Positions 1-10,133 of a stretch of DNA of 64,000 nt are shown piece after piece. Every line of letters starts with the position of its first letter. Position 1 is the first letter of the stretch. The stretch lies in the NCBI GenBank assembly GCA_024364735.1, contig JAGFNQ010000290.1, positions 442,268 to 506,267 on the forward strand, given 5' to 3'. The notes beneath the pieces are model-generated. The model had not been told where the DNA came from. It worked only from the letters and a program-made list of their open reading frames with translations, and did no database searches. This DNA is from Boesenbergia rotunda (lineage: Eukaryota; Streptophyta; Magnoliopsida; Zingiberales; Zingiberaceae). The translations under genes were made by a program, and so were the position numbers.

Positions 1-71
1 CTCCAATATTGGAAGTCGGCGCCATCAAAGAATGGAGGTCGGGTGGTGGAGAAGCCTTCTCTCAAAGCCAT
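1..71 (-). CDS. Ty1/copia gag N-terminus (element A), cut by window edge
   Basis: Reading the minus strand from an ATG at 71-69 gives an open frame of about 23 codons to the window edge. It starts MALREGFSTTRPPF and continues to an FQYW motif, the N-terminal signature of plant copia Gag proteins of the UBN2 type. The same start and motif recur in element B (ATG at 6504), and a similar start occurs in element C (15680). It lies just downstream of the PBS at 116-127 and the LTR at 130-2301, as expected for a gag start. The rest of element A lies outside the window to the left. The gag assignment is by similarity to B; intactness cannot be judged. Confidence 0.75.
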   Translation of the reverse strand, partial: MALREGFSTTRPPFFDGADFQYW

Positions 72-115
72 CTAGTTGAAGACTCTCGGTTGTTAATCCG
101 TGTATAGAGCCCCTT

Positions 116-127
116 GCTCTGATACCA
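116..127 (-). promoter_or_regulatory. Primer binding site of element A (initiator tRNA-Met type)
   Basis: The minus strand reads TGGTATCAGAGC two bases after the LTR end. This is the standard plant retrotransposon primer site complementary to the 3' end of initiator methionine tRNA. It shows that the LTR at 130-2301 is a 5' LTR and that element A runs leftward out of the window. Confidence 0.9.
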
Positions 128-1137
128 CTTGTTGGGAACGAGATGGCTATAGAGGGGGGGTGAATATAGACAATCACTTCCCCTTTGGAAACTTATCGCG
201 ATTTCTACAACTCGATTATTAGTAGCACAGCGGAAAGAATGGAAAACAGAGTACGCAGAAAAACAAATGAGAGCAAAACACACACAACTAGCAAGATCGC
301 TAACAAGGAGGGTTTACAAGGTTCGGGGATAACTTGCCCCTACTCCTTGGCGTGCCCTTAAGGTGGGCGATCCCTTGATCGTCGGCAGATCAAGCCCCGG
401 TTAACACCGGATATGAAGCAACCTCCTTCTCGGTGGAGAAACCTCTCCACAGTGTGTTTCAAACAATGATATATAATGAGCACAATGAAACAACAACAAG
501 AAAGATCTTACTCAAACACTTAGCAAGGATTAAACACAGCAAGCATCCCGAGCTCCACCCAGTGGCGATCTCACGCAGACCCCTGTCTGCTTCGTGTCTT
601 CCCACTGTCGGACTCCAAGCTTCTTGTTTTCTCCTTCAAGCGCTCAAGTATGATGATTTCTCCTCAATAGCTTGCTTAGAATGGTTGAAGAACTCAAGAA
701 CAGCAAGCTTGTAGCAGAATGCAAGAACACGAAGAGCTTCAACAAGTATCAACTGTAAGTTCTGTTCAACTCAACTCTCGCGTTCCTTTTTGTTTCTCCG
801 CCAAGCGACGGGTGACACCATCTCTGTAGCTCCCAGCTACTCATCTGCCAACGCCAGCCTCTACTGAGCTATCTCTGGACTCACTGAGCTCCTCAACCAA
901 GCCCCAGTCTTAGCTCCAGTCCGCAGCTCGCCGTTGCAACCTGAGATGGGAAAAGGGACAAACCTGCTCCAAGGAAAGCACGCCTTAACTTCTCCTTGAG
1001 TGTTTGAGTCCTCCCCTGTCACCTGAAACTCAATCAGAGCATTAGAGCAGAAGATCATGCAGCATATCTTATATCATCAGCAAATCCGATACGATCAGAC
1101 ATTCTGACCGCGTCTGACAGTGAATTTGAATTAAAGT

Positions 1138-1640
1138 GATCGGTCACTAGACCGATCCAGGGTGTGTGGATCGGTCACCAGACCGATCCACTGCTTTGCT
1201 GGGATTCCCAGCTCTTGCAGCTATACACTCCTGATCGGTCACCAGACCGATCAGGGTGAATCCTGATCGGTCACCAGTCCGATCAGATTGGATCCTGATC
1301 GGTCACTCAGACCGATCAGGGCAGATGAACAGTTGTTTTTTAATCAAATCCCAAGATCCCTGATCGGTCCCCGGACCGATCCAAGACTCTGATCAGCAAG
1401 GGAACTCACTCACCGTTTACTCCCTGATCGGTCACGAGACCGATCAGGAGCAAGACAGCAACGAAGAAGCCTGCTCCCTGATCGGTCACTGGTTCGATCA
1501 GGAGCCACACAGTAGATTCCCAATCTCACTGTGCGCTCCCTGATCGGTCACCAGTCCGATCAGACATAGCTGGATCGGTCACCAGCCCGATCCACTAAGG
1601 AGCAGCGTGCCAATATCCCTGATCGGTCACCAGACCGATC
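1138..1640. repeat. Array of GATCGGTC/GACCGATC palindromes in LTR A
   Basis: About eleven copies of a 20-bp inverted repeat, consensus GATCGGTCACCAGACCGATC (8-bp arms, 4-base loop), are separated by non-identical spacers of roughly 10 to 60 bp. Several copies have one arm changed (for example GTCCGATC or GTTCGATC). The copies are not a simple head-to-tail tandem; the palindrome is conserved while the spacers vary. Confidence 0.9.
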
Positions 1641-1652
1641 CAGTGACTCAAT

Positions 1653-2220
1653 CCTAGCCCTCCAAGCTAGGAATTCATCCACCTTAGCCCTCCAAGCTAA
1701 GGATTTTTCTATCTAACTCTCCAAGTTGAGAATTTGCACCTAACCCTCCAAATTAGGACTTTTCACCTAGCCCTCCAAGCTAGGACTTTTCACCTAGCCC
1801 TCCAAGCTAGGACTTTTCACTCAACTCTTCCGAGTTAGAACATCATCCAACCTAGCCCTCCAAGCTAGGCACCTGACCCTCCAAGCTAGGACTTTTTCAC
1901 CCAATTCTCCAGGATGGGAATTTGCACCTAACCCTCCAGGTTAGGACTTTTCACCTAGCCCTCCAAGCTAGGACTTTTCACCCAACCATTCCGAATTAGG
2001 ACTTTTCCAACACCTAGCTCTCCAAGCTAGGATTTTCCACACCTAACCCTCCAGGTTAGGATTTCCCATATCATGCCTAATCCTCGATTAGGACTTAATC
2101 TTAATCATCATAATCATCACACCTAACCTCCCAGGTTAGGATTTTCCAAATCATGCCTAATCCTCGATCAGGACTTAATCATAATCATCATAATCATCAC
2201 ACCTAACCTCCCAGGTTAGG
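1653..2220. repeat. Array of covarying mini-hairpins in LTR A
   Basis: Roughly twenty units have the form six-base arm, CCTCC-like loop, complementary arm. Arms differ between units but remain complementary: CCTAGC with GCTAGG, CTTAGC with GCTAAG, CCTAAC with GTTAGG, CTAATC with GATTAG. Units are separated by short ACTTTTCA-like spacers. Compensatory changes suggest the stem rather than the sequence is being kept, although template-switch or palindrome-repair mutation could give the same pattern. Confidence 0.85.
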
Positions 2221-2301
2221 ATTTTCCAAATCATAATCATCCTCCTAAACTAAAATCGTTGTCAACACCAAAACAACAATCAGGGCCAGACTGCATCAAC
2301 A

Positions 2302-4912
2302 CTTAAGGTGTCTCAAAATTCTCTTAACAGCAATTAAGTGAGATTCCTTGGCACAAACTTGATACCTAGCGCACATACCCACAGCAAAAAGTATGTCAGG
2401 TCGACTAGCTGTGAGGTATAGTAGACTACCTATCATGCTCCGATATTGGGTCAGATCAACAGGTTTACCACTCTCATCATTGTCTAGTCTTGTGTTTGTA
2501 GCCATGGGAGTGGTTACCTCTTTTGAATTACTCATGTTGAATTTTCGAAGCATCTCTTGAGTATACTTTGATTGGTGCACATGGATCCCATCTCGGGTTT
2601 GCTTGATTTCAAGTCCAAGGAAGAAAGTCAATTCTCCCACTAGGCTCATTTAAAATTCACTCTCCATGTGTCCAATAAACTCATTTAAATAGCCCTTGTT
2701 GTTTGAGCCACAAATAATGTCATCGACATATACTTGGGCTACAAATATATTGTCACCATCTCTTCGTAGAAATAGTGCAGGGTCTATTTAGCCTCTAACA
2801 AAACCTTTTTCAATTAGGAACGTCGACAACTTCTCGTACCAAGCTCGGGGTGCTTGTTTAAGGCCGTAGAGCGCCTTCTTGAGCTTAAATACGTGGTTTG
2901 GGAATTCGGTACTCTCAAACCCCGGAGGTTGTTCGACATAGACCTCTTCTCTTATTAAACTATTTAGAAAGGCCGATTTGACATCCATTTGATATAGCTT
3001 GAAACCCCAATGTGTTGCAAATGCAAGCATCAATCGGATGGACTCTAATCGAGCCACGGGAGCATAGGTCTCATCATAATCAAGGCCTTCAACTTGACTG
3101 TAGCCCTTGGCTACTAAGCGTGCCTTGTTTCTTATGATTTCTCCCTTATGGTTCAATTTATTTTTGAAGACTCATTTAGTCCCAATAATGGTGGTCTTCT
3201 TAGGTCTAGGGACTAAGTCCCAAACTTGACTTCTTTCGAATTGACCTAGTTCATCTTGCATCGCAATGATCCAATCGGGATCATTTAATGCTTCATCAAT
3301 TTTCCTAGGTTCAATTTCGGAAATTAAGGCAACTTCATTAGCCTCATTCCTAAAAAATGATCTAGTCTTAACCCCATGATGGATGTCTCCAACAAGTTAG
3401 TCTTGGGGATGACTAGAGGCTAACCTAGTTGTCCTTAGTGTTGGTGGTGTTTCTTGAATGGTTTCACTAGACACTAGCTCAGCCTCAGGATCCGGCTAAT
3501 CTATAGGTTGTCTAGGCTCACCGTCATCAGACTCATCACCATCAACAACATTTGGACTTTCATTCAAACCTAGTTTCCTAAGTTCGAATTAAACTCCTTC
3601 GACATCTTCTGATTGATCATTTGCTTTTGGAATTTTTTCCAAAAACCACATCAGAAGATTCTTCAACCAATCTAGATTTCTTATTGTAGACTCGGTAGGC
3701 TTTGCTAACTAGGGAGTACCCGACCAGTATCCCTTCATCAGCCTTTGCTGTGAACTTTCCAAGGTGATCCTTGGTATTTAGAATAAATACCTTACAACCA
3801 AACACCCTAAGGTGTTTAACCATAGGCGGTTTTCCAAACCAAAGTTCATGAGGAGTCTTACCTAAGAATCTGTGAATAAGGACTCGATTTTGCACGTAGC
3901 AAGCTGTGTTCACAGCTTCGGCCCATAAGCAACTCGGTAGTGAGTACTCATTAACCATGCTTCGTGCAACCTCTTGTAAAACACAGTTCTTCCTCTCTAC
4001 AACACTATTTTATTGTGGTGTTCTAGGAGTGGAGAACGCATGTCTATACTCTCTATCTTGACAAAATTCTAAAAATCGTTGATTTTGAAATTCACCTCCA
4101 TGATCACTTCTTATTGTCTTAATAGTTGATGATTTCTCAATTTTAACTCTTCTACAAAAAGAAATGAAAACATCTAAGGTTTGGTCCTTATATTTTAGAA
4201 AATAAGTCTATGTATATCTAGTAAAATCATCAATGATAACAAAGCAATATCTACTACCATTCAATGATATAATAGTGCTACAATCAAACAAGTCCATATG
4301 AAGTAAATCCAATGTGGTAGAAGTACTTACAGTGCTTTTACCTTTATGTGCAGCTTTTGTTTGCTTACCCATTTGACATGCATCACAAATCTTTTCTTTT
4401 TCATACTTGATGCTTGGTAAGCCACGAACTAATCCCTTGTTGGCTAACTTCCGGATATTCTTCATGTTCACGTGTGCTAGTCTCCGGTGCCAAAGGGTGG
4501 ACTCATCTTCTCTTGACATGAGACACTTAGCAAAAGCATTAGTAGCACTTTTAAAGGAAACTTGGTAAATGTTATCTACTCTTGTTCCTACTAGTACCGT
4601 GTCAACATTGTCATGTTGTCTAATTAGACATTGACTTGATTGGAAATCAATTGTGTAACCCGCATCACACAATTGACTGACACATAGGAGATTAAATGTC
4701 ATCCCCTTGACTAGAAGGGCATTCTTAATCCTAAGATATTCGGATATTTGAATGTCTCCTATTCCTATGACCTTAAGACTACCATTGTTACCAAAGGAAA
4801 CATTACCTCTACTTTTTCTTTGAAGTATGGTAAACAATGATCTATCCCCGATCATGTGTTTGGAGCACCCACTATCAACGAACCAAGTTGATAGATGCTC
4901 CCCCTCAATCAC
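2302..4912 (-). pseudogene. Copia pol pseudogene of element B (PR-IN-RT-partial RNase H)
   Basis: One minus-strand frame, interrupted by stops, carries the domains in copia order. A protease active site (WFVDSGCSKHM) lies near 4880-4840. The gag-pre-integrase zinc region (WHRRLAH...CDACQMGK) lies near 4480-4370. The integrase core has D in LLHMDLFD, D in IRSDHGGEF and E in SVVERKN (about 4300-3980). Reverse transcriptase covers about 3160-2650 with FKLYQMDVKSAFLNS, ALYGLKQAPRAWY and the catalytic YVDD at about 2735-2724. RNase H ends after RILRHLK at 2302. In-frame stops occur at about 4208, 3990, 2788 and 2650, and the frame is lost around 3617-3160. The gene is truncated at its C-terminus by the LTR of element A. 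Confidence 0.88.
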
Positions 4913-4915
4913 AAC

Positions 4916-6504
4916 CTACACAATTCGAAAAATAGAAGTTTTAGGTACCCAAACCTTGGGACCTAATGCACCTACTAAGCAAGACTTAGGCACCCATGCC
5001 TTGACTACATTCCTTTGAGCCCTAGGTGTCTTAGATTGTCTAACATCAGTCCTAGACATTAAGGACACAAATGATGGTTCTTTGGGTCGGTAACCAATAC
5101 CGGCCCTATTGTAGACTGCCCTTTGGGCATTCAAAATCATGTCTAAGGTTTTTGAGCTTGTTGAGAATTTCTCAAGAACACTCTTGAGTCTCTCAACTTC
5201 ACTCTTCAATGATTTGTTTTCATCCTCTAGCATCTCAACATGCAAATCATCTACATCCTCATCCCTAGAGGACTTCAATTGTTCAACTTCAATTTGCAAT
5301 GATTTAACCTTAACTTTTGACTTTTTCAACATATTGGTTAAGCATGCAATTGCTCTATAGCATTTCTCAAGTTCGGGAGTGATTACCTCTTCATCATCCG
5401 AAGATGATGAAGCTGCGTTTGAGGAGTCGGAGGATTCATCACTACTTTCTTGATCTTCCAATACCATGAGTGTCACATGCCGTGTACTCTTCTCCTCCTT
5501 CTCTTCATCGGACGAACTTGAGGATGATTCATCCCAAGTGGCCTTCAAGGCCTTCTTCTTCTTTTTGGATCTATCCTCCTTCTTCTTGAGTTTTGGGCAG
5601 TCCTTCTTGAAGTGCCCTTTCTTGCTACACTCATAGCAAGTAATATTATTCTTATCAAGCTTAACTTCACTTGGGTTACCTTTACCCTTGAAGCGTCGAC
5701 CCTTCCTCATCATCCTTCTAACGAAATTGGTCGTCTTGGAGGAAGAAGTGCCGCTGCCATCCTCCTCGGATTCGGATGAAGATGAGGATGAGGAGACTTC
5801 CTTCTTCTTCTTCTTCTCCTTCTTCTTCTTGTTCTTTTCTCCTGCAACTAAGGCAATCCCCTTCTCCTTGGGGCTTTTGTTAGTCATTTCATGCAATTCC
5901 ATTTCACAAAACAAATCATCTAATTTTATAATTGATAAGTCCTTGGAAACTTTGTAGGCATCCACCATGAATGACCACAAAGTATTCCTTGGAAAGACTT
6001 TTAACACATACCTTACAAGGTTGCGATTCTCGACCTTTTCATCAATAGAAAGAGACCATTGAGGACTTCCTTGAACTTACCATGTAGCTCACTTACGGTT
6101 TCATTTTCCTTCATGGAGAGGTTTTGGAGTTGGTTGAGGAACAAATCCCTCTTGGCGATTCTTGAATCTTGGGTGCCCTCATGGAGTTCAATGAGCTTGT
6201 TCCACAAATCTTTTGCACTTGTAAATGGACCAACCTTGATGAGTTGGTCTTTGTTCATGCCACATTGTAGGGTCACTACCGCCTTCGCGTCGGCTTCACT
6301 CTTTCGGGTTTGCTCAGCCGACCAACACCATGACTCCAATTCTTTGCCTTCATCATCCTTTGGAGGGGTAAAACCCTCATTCACAGCGAACCAAGTGTTG
6401 ATATCCATCTTTAGGTAGTACTCCATTTTCGATCTCTAATATTGAAAATCTGCTCCATCGAAGAAGGGAGGTCGAGTGGTGGAAAAACCTTCTCTCAAAG
6501 CCAT
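4916..6504 (-). pseudogene. Copia gag pseudogene of element B with CCHC zinc knuckle
   Basis: The ATG at 6504 gives the MALREGFSTTRPPF start. The frame carries a UBN2-like capsid region (LQCGMNKDQLIKVGPF, IELHEGTQDSRIAKRD), then KVFPRNTLWSFMVDAYKV, a K/E/S-rich low-complexity stretch, a CCHC knuckle (CYECSKKGHFKKDC, about 5639-5598), a second acidic/serine stretch, a coiled coil (about 5370-5160), and a WVPK-rich tail. Breaks seen: an in-frame TAG near 6436 at the conserved FQYW tryptophan position, and a one-base frameshift near 6050-6030. The frame ends with a TAG at 4916 and the same frame continues directly into pol. It encodes the nucleocapsid/capsid of the virus-like particle in functional relatives. 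Confidence 0.85.
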
Positions 6505-6548
6505 TGTAGTTGACTCTCGGTTGTTAATCTGCTTGTACAGAGCCCCAA

Positions 6549-6560
6549 GCTCTAATACCA
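6549..6560 (-). promoter_or_regulatory. Primer binding site of element B, one base changed
   Basis: The minus strand reads TGGTATTAGAGC two bases from the LTR edge. It is the initiator tRNA-Met type site with one C-to-T change, consistent with an old, decayed copy. Confidence 0.85.
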
Positions 6561-7590
6561 CTTATTGGAACTTGGATGACTAGAGAGGGGGGTGAATATA
6601 GCCAGACACTTAAACTTTATCACCATCGATTTTCTGCACCTCAAATGTTTGTTGCACAGCGGAAGCTAAAGAAGAACAGAGTATGCAGAAATGAACCCTA
6701 AGCTAAGCACAAATGCAAAACGCTAACAAGAGGGTTTACAAGGTTCGGGGATAACTTGCCTCTACTCATTGGTGTGCCCTTAAGGTGGGTGATCCCTTGA
6801 TCGTCGGCAGATCAAGCCCCAGAAAATCCGGTTAGTAAGCAACCTCCTTCTCGGTGGAGTAACCTCTCCACAGCGTTTCAATAGAGATAGAGTTTTAAGC
6901 ACAATGAAACACAAGAAGGATCTTATAGAGCACTTAGGACAGCAAGAACCCAAGCAAACTTCTCACCGAGCTCCACCCAGCGCAGATCTCACACAAGAAC
7001 TCCCTTCTTCGTGTCTTCTCGCTGATGGACTCGCCAAGCTTCCTGGTTCTTCTTCCAAATGCTCAAGTAACAGAGGTTGCTTCAGATAGTAGAGTAATCG
7101 CAGTTGCTTGCTCAAGATGATGGAACCACAGATCACACAGCAAGCACAAACAAGAGTTGTCATAAGAACAGAAAACTAATCAAGTGTGTTCAGCGTTGTT
7201 GTTGTTGAGACTTCTTAGCCACCAAACCCTTAATTCCCTCCACTGATTGCCAGGTCATTTCAATGCAGCCTCCAGCTGCTCACCTGCAACCATCAGCCCG
7301 CTGAGCTCTCCTGGACTCCCTGAGCTTCCCCTCAGGCCATCCCCAGTCAGTAGCTCCAGCTAGCGCCAGCGTTCGTTGCAACCTGAGATGGAAAATGGAC
7401 AAACCTGCTCCAAGGAAAGACCTCCATTGACTCTCCTTGAGTGTTTGAATCCATCCCTGTCACCTGCACACTTAATCAGAGCATTAGCACAGCAAATCAG
7501 CAGTGAATCAAGTATCAGAGATTAAGCGCAGAGAAATTAGATGTGTTCAGACGCGATCAGAGCGTCTAACAGTGCATTTTGAATTAAAGT

Positions 7591-8209
7591 GATCGGTAAC
7601 CGGACCGATCAGAGAGCCTCCTGATCGGTCACCAGACCGATCAGGGTGGGTTCAGACCGATCAGGCTCCATCTTGATCGGTCCCCAACGCTCAATCAGAA
7701 ATCGCGATTTCTCTGGGACCGATCACCAGACCGATCCCAGGTTGTTGATCGGTCACCAGTCTGATCCACCCCTTTGCAGAGTGTTTCCTTAGCTTCGCAG
7801 TCCAACCCTCCTGATCGGTCACCAGACTGATCAGGGCATGCTCAGACCGATCAGGCTCTGTCCCGATCGGTCATAGTGAGGAACTCGCGACACTTGATCA
7901 TTCACCAGAACGGTCTGCATAGTGTTCCAGATCGGTCACCAGACCGATCAGGAGCTAAGCAGTAAGGGGAACCAAAACCCACTGTATGCTCCCTGATCGG
8001 TCACCAGACCGATCAGGAGCAGAGCAGTGAGTGAACTGCATGCTCCCTGATCGGTCACCAGACCAATCAGGAGCGGAGCAGCAGGTTCCCAACCTCACTG
8101 TGTGCTCCCTGATCAGTCACCAGTCCGATCAGTCATCGCTGGATCGGTCACCAGACCCATCCACGAAGGAGCACCGTGCCAACTTCCCTGATCGGTCACC
8201 AGACCGATC
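7591..8209. repeat. GATCGGTC palindrome array in LTR B
   Basis: About a dozen full or half copies of GATCGGTCACCAGACCGATC. Some are degenerate in one arm (GTCTGATC, GACCAATC, GACCCATC) and several are half-sites such as CAGACCGATCAGG. Spacing is irregular. Confidence 0.88.
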
Positions 8210-8221
8210 CAGGGACTCCAA

Positions 8222-8628
8222 CCTAGCCCTTCAAGCTAGGATTTCATCCAACCTAGCCCTCCAAGCTAGGACCTGAACCTCCAAGTCAGGATTTCGTCAA
8301 CCTAGCCCTCCAGGCTAGGACCTGGCCCTCCAAGCCGGGATTTCATCAACCTAGCCCTCTAGGCTAGGACCTGACCCTCCAAGCCAGGACTTTTTCACAC
8401 CTAACCCTCCAGGTTAGGACTTTTCACACCTAACCCTCCAAGCTTGGATTTTTCCACACCTAACCCTCCAGGTTAGAACTTTCCACACCTAGCCCTCCAA
8501 GCTAGGATTTTTCCACACCTAACCCTCCAGGTTAGGACTTTTGACACCTAGCCCTCTAAGCTAGGATTTTCTCACACCTAACCCTCCAGGTTAGGACTTT
8601 TCAACACCGTGCCTAATCCCCAATCAGG
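8222..8628. repeat. Covarying hairpin array in LTR B
   Basis: About fifteen hairpin units resemble those in LTR A, with additional arm pairs such as CCTGGC with GCCGGG and CCTGAC with GCCAGG around CCTCCAA loops. The set of arm variants is not the same as in LTR A, which strengthens the covariation argument. Confidence 0.83.
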
Positions 8629-8705
8629 ACTTAATCATAATCATCAACCTAAACTAAAATCGGTGTCAACACTAAAATAACAATCAGGGTCAGACTGCAT
8701 CAACA

Positions 8706-8802
8706 GCACAAACAACCAAAAAACAACGATGCGCCGATAGAAACAACAAGTATCAGAAACCAACTAAGAGCCAACCAGAAACCAACAAACATGCAACTAA
8801 AC
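8706..8802 (-). repeat. Fragment of gypsy G1 3' LTR between two nested insertions
   Basis: This 97-bp stretch matches the G1 5' LTR at about 24917-25022 (same AAACAACC...ACATGCAACTAAAC sequence) and continues at 17285 after element C. It is the only unbroken piece of that LTR left between copia B and element C, and it fixes the order of insertions: gypsy G1 first, then B and C into it. Confidence 0.85.
8798..8802. repeat. Left target-site duplication of element C (TAAAC)
   Basis: TAAAC immediately precedes the TGTTGG end of element C and is repeated at 17280-17284 immediately after its CAACA end. The uninterrupted homologous sequence at about 25018-25022 has TAAAC once. Confidence 0.93.
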
Positions 8803-9225
8803 TGTTGGATCGAGAGAACCGATAGAGGGGGTGAATATCGGAAATCGTTCGGATTTAAAATAGAGAAATTGCACAGCGGAAGATTAAGACAAAACACGCA
8901 AACACAGAGATTTTTACTTGGTTCGGATCCTAGGTCAACTCCTACTCCAAGGTCCACGATCGTTGATCGTTTATTTTGGGCAATTCTATATGAGGCGTAA
9001 AATCAGTTTACAAATATAGATTACAGAATAAGTGCAGTAAACTTAACAAAAAAGGAAAACTCTTCTTTTACCGACGTCCGATGTAGGTTGACTTTTTCAG
9101 AGCAGCGGGACGTCGTCGGCTCGAGTTGGGAGGTTTTCGAAGTGAGGCGCGAGAGCAGAAGAGCGTAGAAGCGTTGATTGAAAGTGTTGCTTGAGCCTTG
9201 GGGTCGAGGGCCCTTTATATAAGGC

Positions 9226-9540
9226 CTAGGGGCACCCGGAACGTCGGGGGCGCCTCCCCCCCACGTGTCACACGATCCGATTCGGTCTCGGTCATCTTCT
9301 GATCCCCTCAAATTCGGGATCAGACCTTGACCGGGGCGCCCGGAGCGCTGGGGGCGTCCGGGTTGACTGGGTCAAACTTTATCCCTTGGCTTCGCTGGCT
9401 TGAGCTTCGATGACTTGTTGTTGGGGGCGCCCGGGAGCAGCGGGGGCGCCCGAAAGTTGAGCTGTCGAAGCCTATCTTGCTTTCTTGTGTTTTGTGTTTA
9501 CCTTGGGGGCGCCCGGGACACTCCGGGCGCCCTAGTCAGC
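9226..9540. repeat. GGGCGCCC motif array in the left LTR of C
   Basis: About eight copies of a GC-rich palindromic core (GGGCGCCCGG and its complement) occur in pairs, for example around 9336-9366, 9424-9455 and 9507-9535, separated by ordinary sequence. It is the counterpart of the GATCGGTC array in LTRs A and B. Confidence 0.85.
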
Positions 9541-9796
9541 TATTGGCTCATTCCTTTGAGGCTCTCTGAGTTGCAGACACACGTTCCTTTGGTCCTGCAT
9601 CCAGGGTTAGTCCAAAACACAATAAAACAATAAATTATTAGTTTATACAGCCTTAGCTATCTTGGTTCTGACTTTGGGTCTCCAAAATGGAACCCTAGGT
9701 CGAACCGACCCCTACTGTTCCCTCGACGGGGAACGCGTCCTCACCTACTCCTCTCGGGAGAATGTACCTGATGCCAACCGCTCCTTTGGTTGGACT

Positions 9797-10022
9797 TTTG
9801 CCTGGCGGTCCTTTGCCAGGTCTTAGATGCCGAGCTGTCCTTCGCCCGGTGCCTAGCATTCCTTCGCTAGGGCTTCAGTCCCAAGCTGTCCTTCGCCTGG
9901 CGCCTAGCAGTCCTTCGCTAGGGCTTTTCACTCTGGCATTCCTTCGCCAGTGCCTAGCAGTCCTTCGCTAGGGCTTTTCATCTGCATTCCTTCGCCAGTG
10001 CCTGCAGTCCTTTGCTAGGGCT
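9797..10022. repeat. Hairpin array (CCTTC loop) in the left LTR of C
   Basis: Repeated units of arm, (A/G)NTCCTTC loop and complementary arm: CCTAGC with GCTAGG, CTGGC with GCCAG, CCTGGC with GCCAGG. Units alternate between these stem types. The layout parallels the hairpin arrays in LTRs A and B but the loop differs. Confidence 0.82.
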
Positions 10023-10133
10023 TTTTACTCTGCACACTCAAGTGACATGTTAGATAACAAGTAAGACTTAACTTTTGAACCCTGTTGCCATTATCAAAAC
10101 ACAGGTTTGACTTTGGTGCTTTCTACACCAACA

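Larger units (their letters stand above)
130..2301 (-). repeat. 5' LTR of copia element A (2172 bp)
   Basis: On the plus strand it starts TGTTGGG at 130 and ends CATCAACA at 2301, the TG...CA ends of an LTR. It is bounded on the left by a PBS and on the right by the broken RNase H frame of element B. It aligns along its length with the LTR at 6563-8705. In transcript order (right to left) it contains an array of small hairpins, an array of GATCGGTC palindromes, and a short G-rich end (AGAGGGGGGTGAATAT in plus orientation). Small open frames inside it have no recognisable product. Confidence 0.88.
2302..8705 (-). mobile_element. Decayed Ty1/copia retrotransposon B, interrupted by element A
   Basis: From right to left it has a 5' LTR (6563-8705), PBS (6549-6560), gag (6504-4916), and protease, integrase, reverse transcriptase and the beginning of RNase H (4912-2302). 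That order (PR-IN-RT-RH) is diagnostic of Ty1/copia. The pol frame stops exactly where the LTR end of element A begins at 2301, so the remaining RNase H and the 3' LTR of B should lie beyond A, outside the window. Multiple stops and frameshifts make it non-functional. Its right flank matches gypsy LTR sequence; the expected 5-bp TSD would start GCACA at 8706, but the partner is not in the window. Confidence 0.88.
6563..8705 (-). repeat. 5' LTR of copia element B (2143 bp)
   Basis: It aligns with the LTR at 130-2301, from TATTGGAAC (a mutated TGTTGG end) at 6563 to CATCAACA at 8705. It has the same internal order: G-rich end, gene-like unique stretch, GATCGGTC palindrome array, hairpin array, CA end. 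The sequences of spacers and hairpin arms differ from LTR A, so the two arrays have diverged independently. Confidence 0.87.
8803..10133 (-). repeat. 3' LTR of element C (1331 bp)
   Basis: Starts TGTTGGATCGAG and ends CACCAACA. It aligns closely with 15939-17279, apart from a few small indels including a poly-C difference near 9258 and a repeat-unit difference in the hairpin array. A TATA box (minus-strand TTATATAAAGG, about 9223-9213) lies within it. It holds GGGCGCCC motifs at about 9226-9540 and hairpins at 9797-10022. Confidence 0.92.

Noticed and set aside
116..127. Fragment of a tRNA gene at the primer sites
   Set aside because: Only the 12-base primer complement is present, directly next to an LTR.
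1138..1640. CRISPR array
   Set aside because: Repeats are palindromic with irregular spacing inside a plant LTR, with no cas genes, in a eukaryotic context.
9021..9311. Open frames within LTRs of A, B, C and G1 (for example 9021-9311, 16121-16519, 18377-18634)
   Set aside because: They lie in noncoding LTR regions, show no domain, and exist in both LTR copies only because the LTR is repeated.
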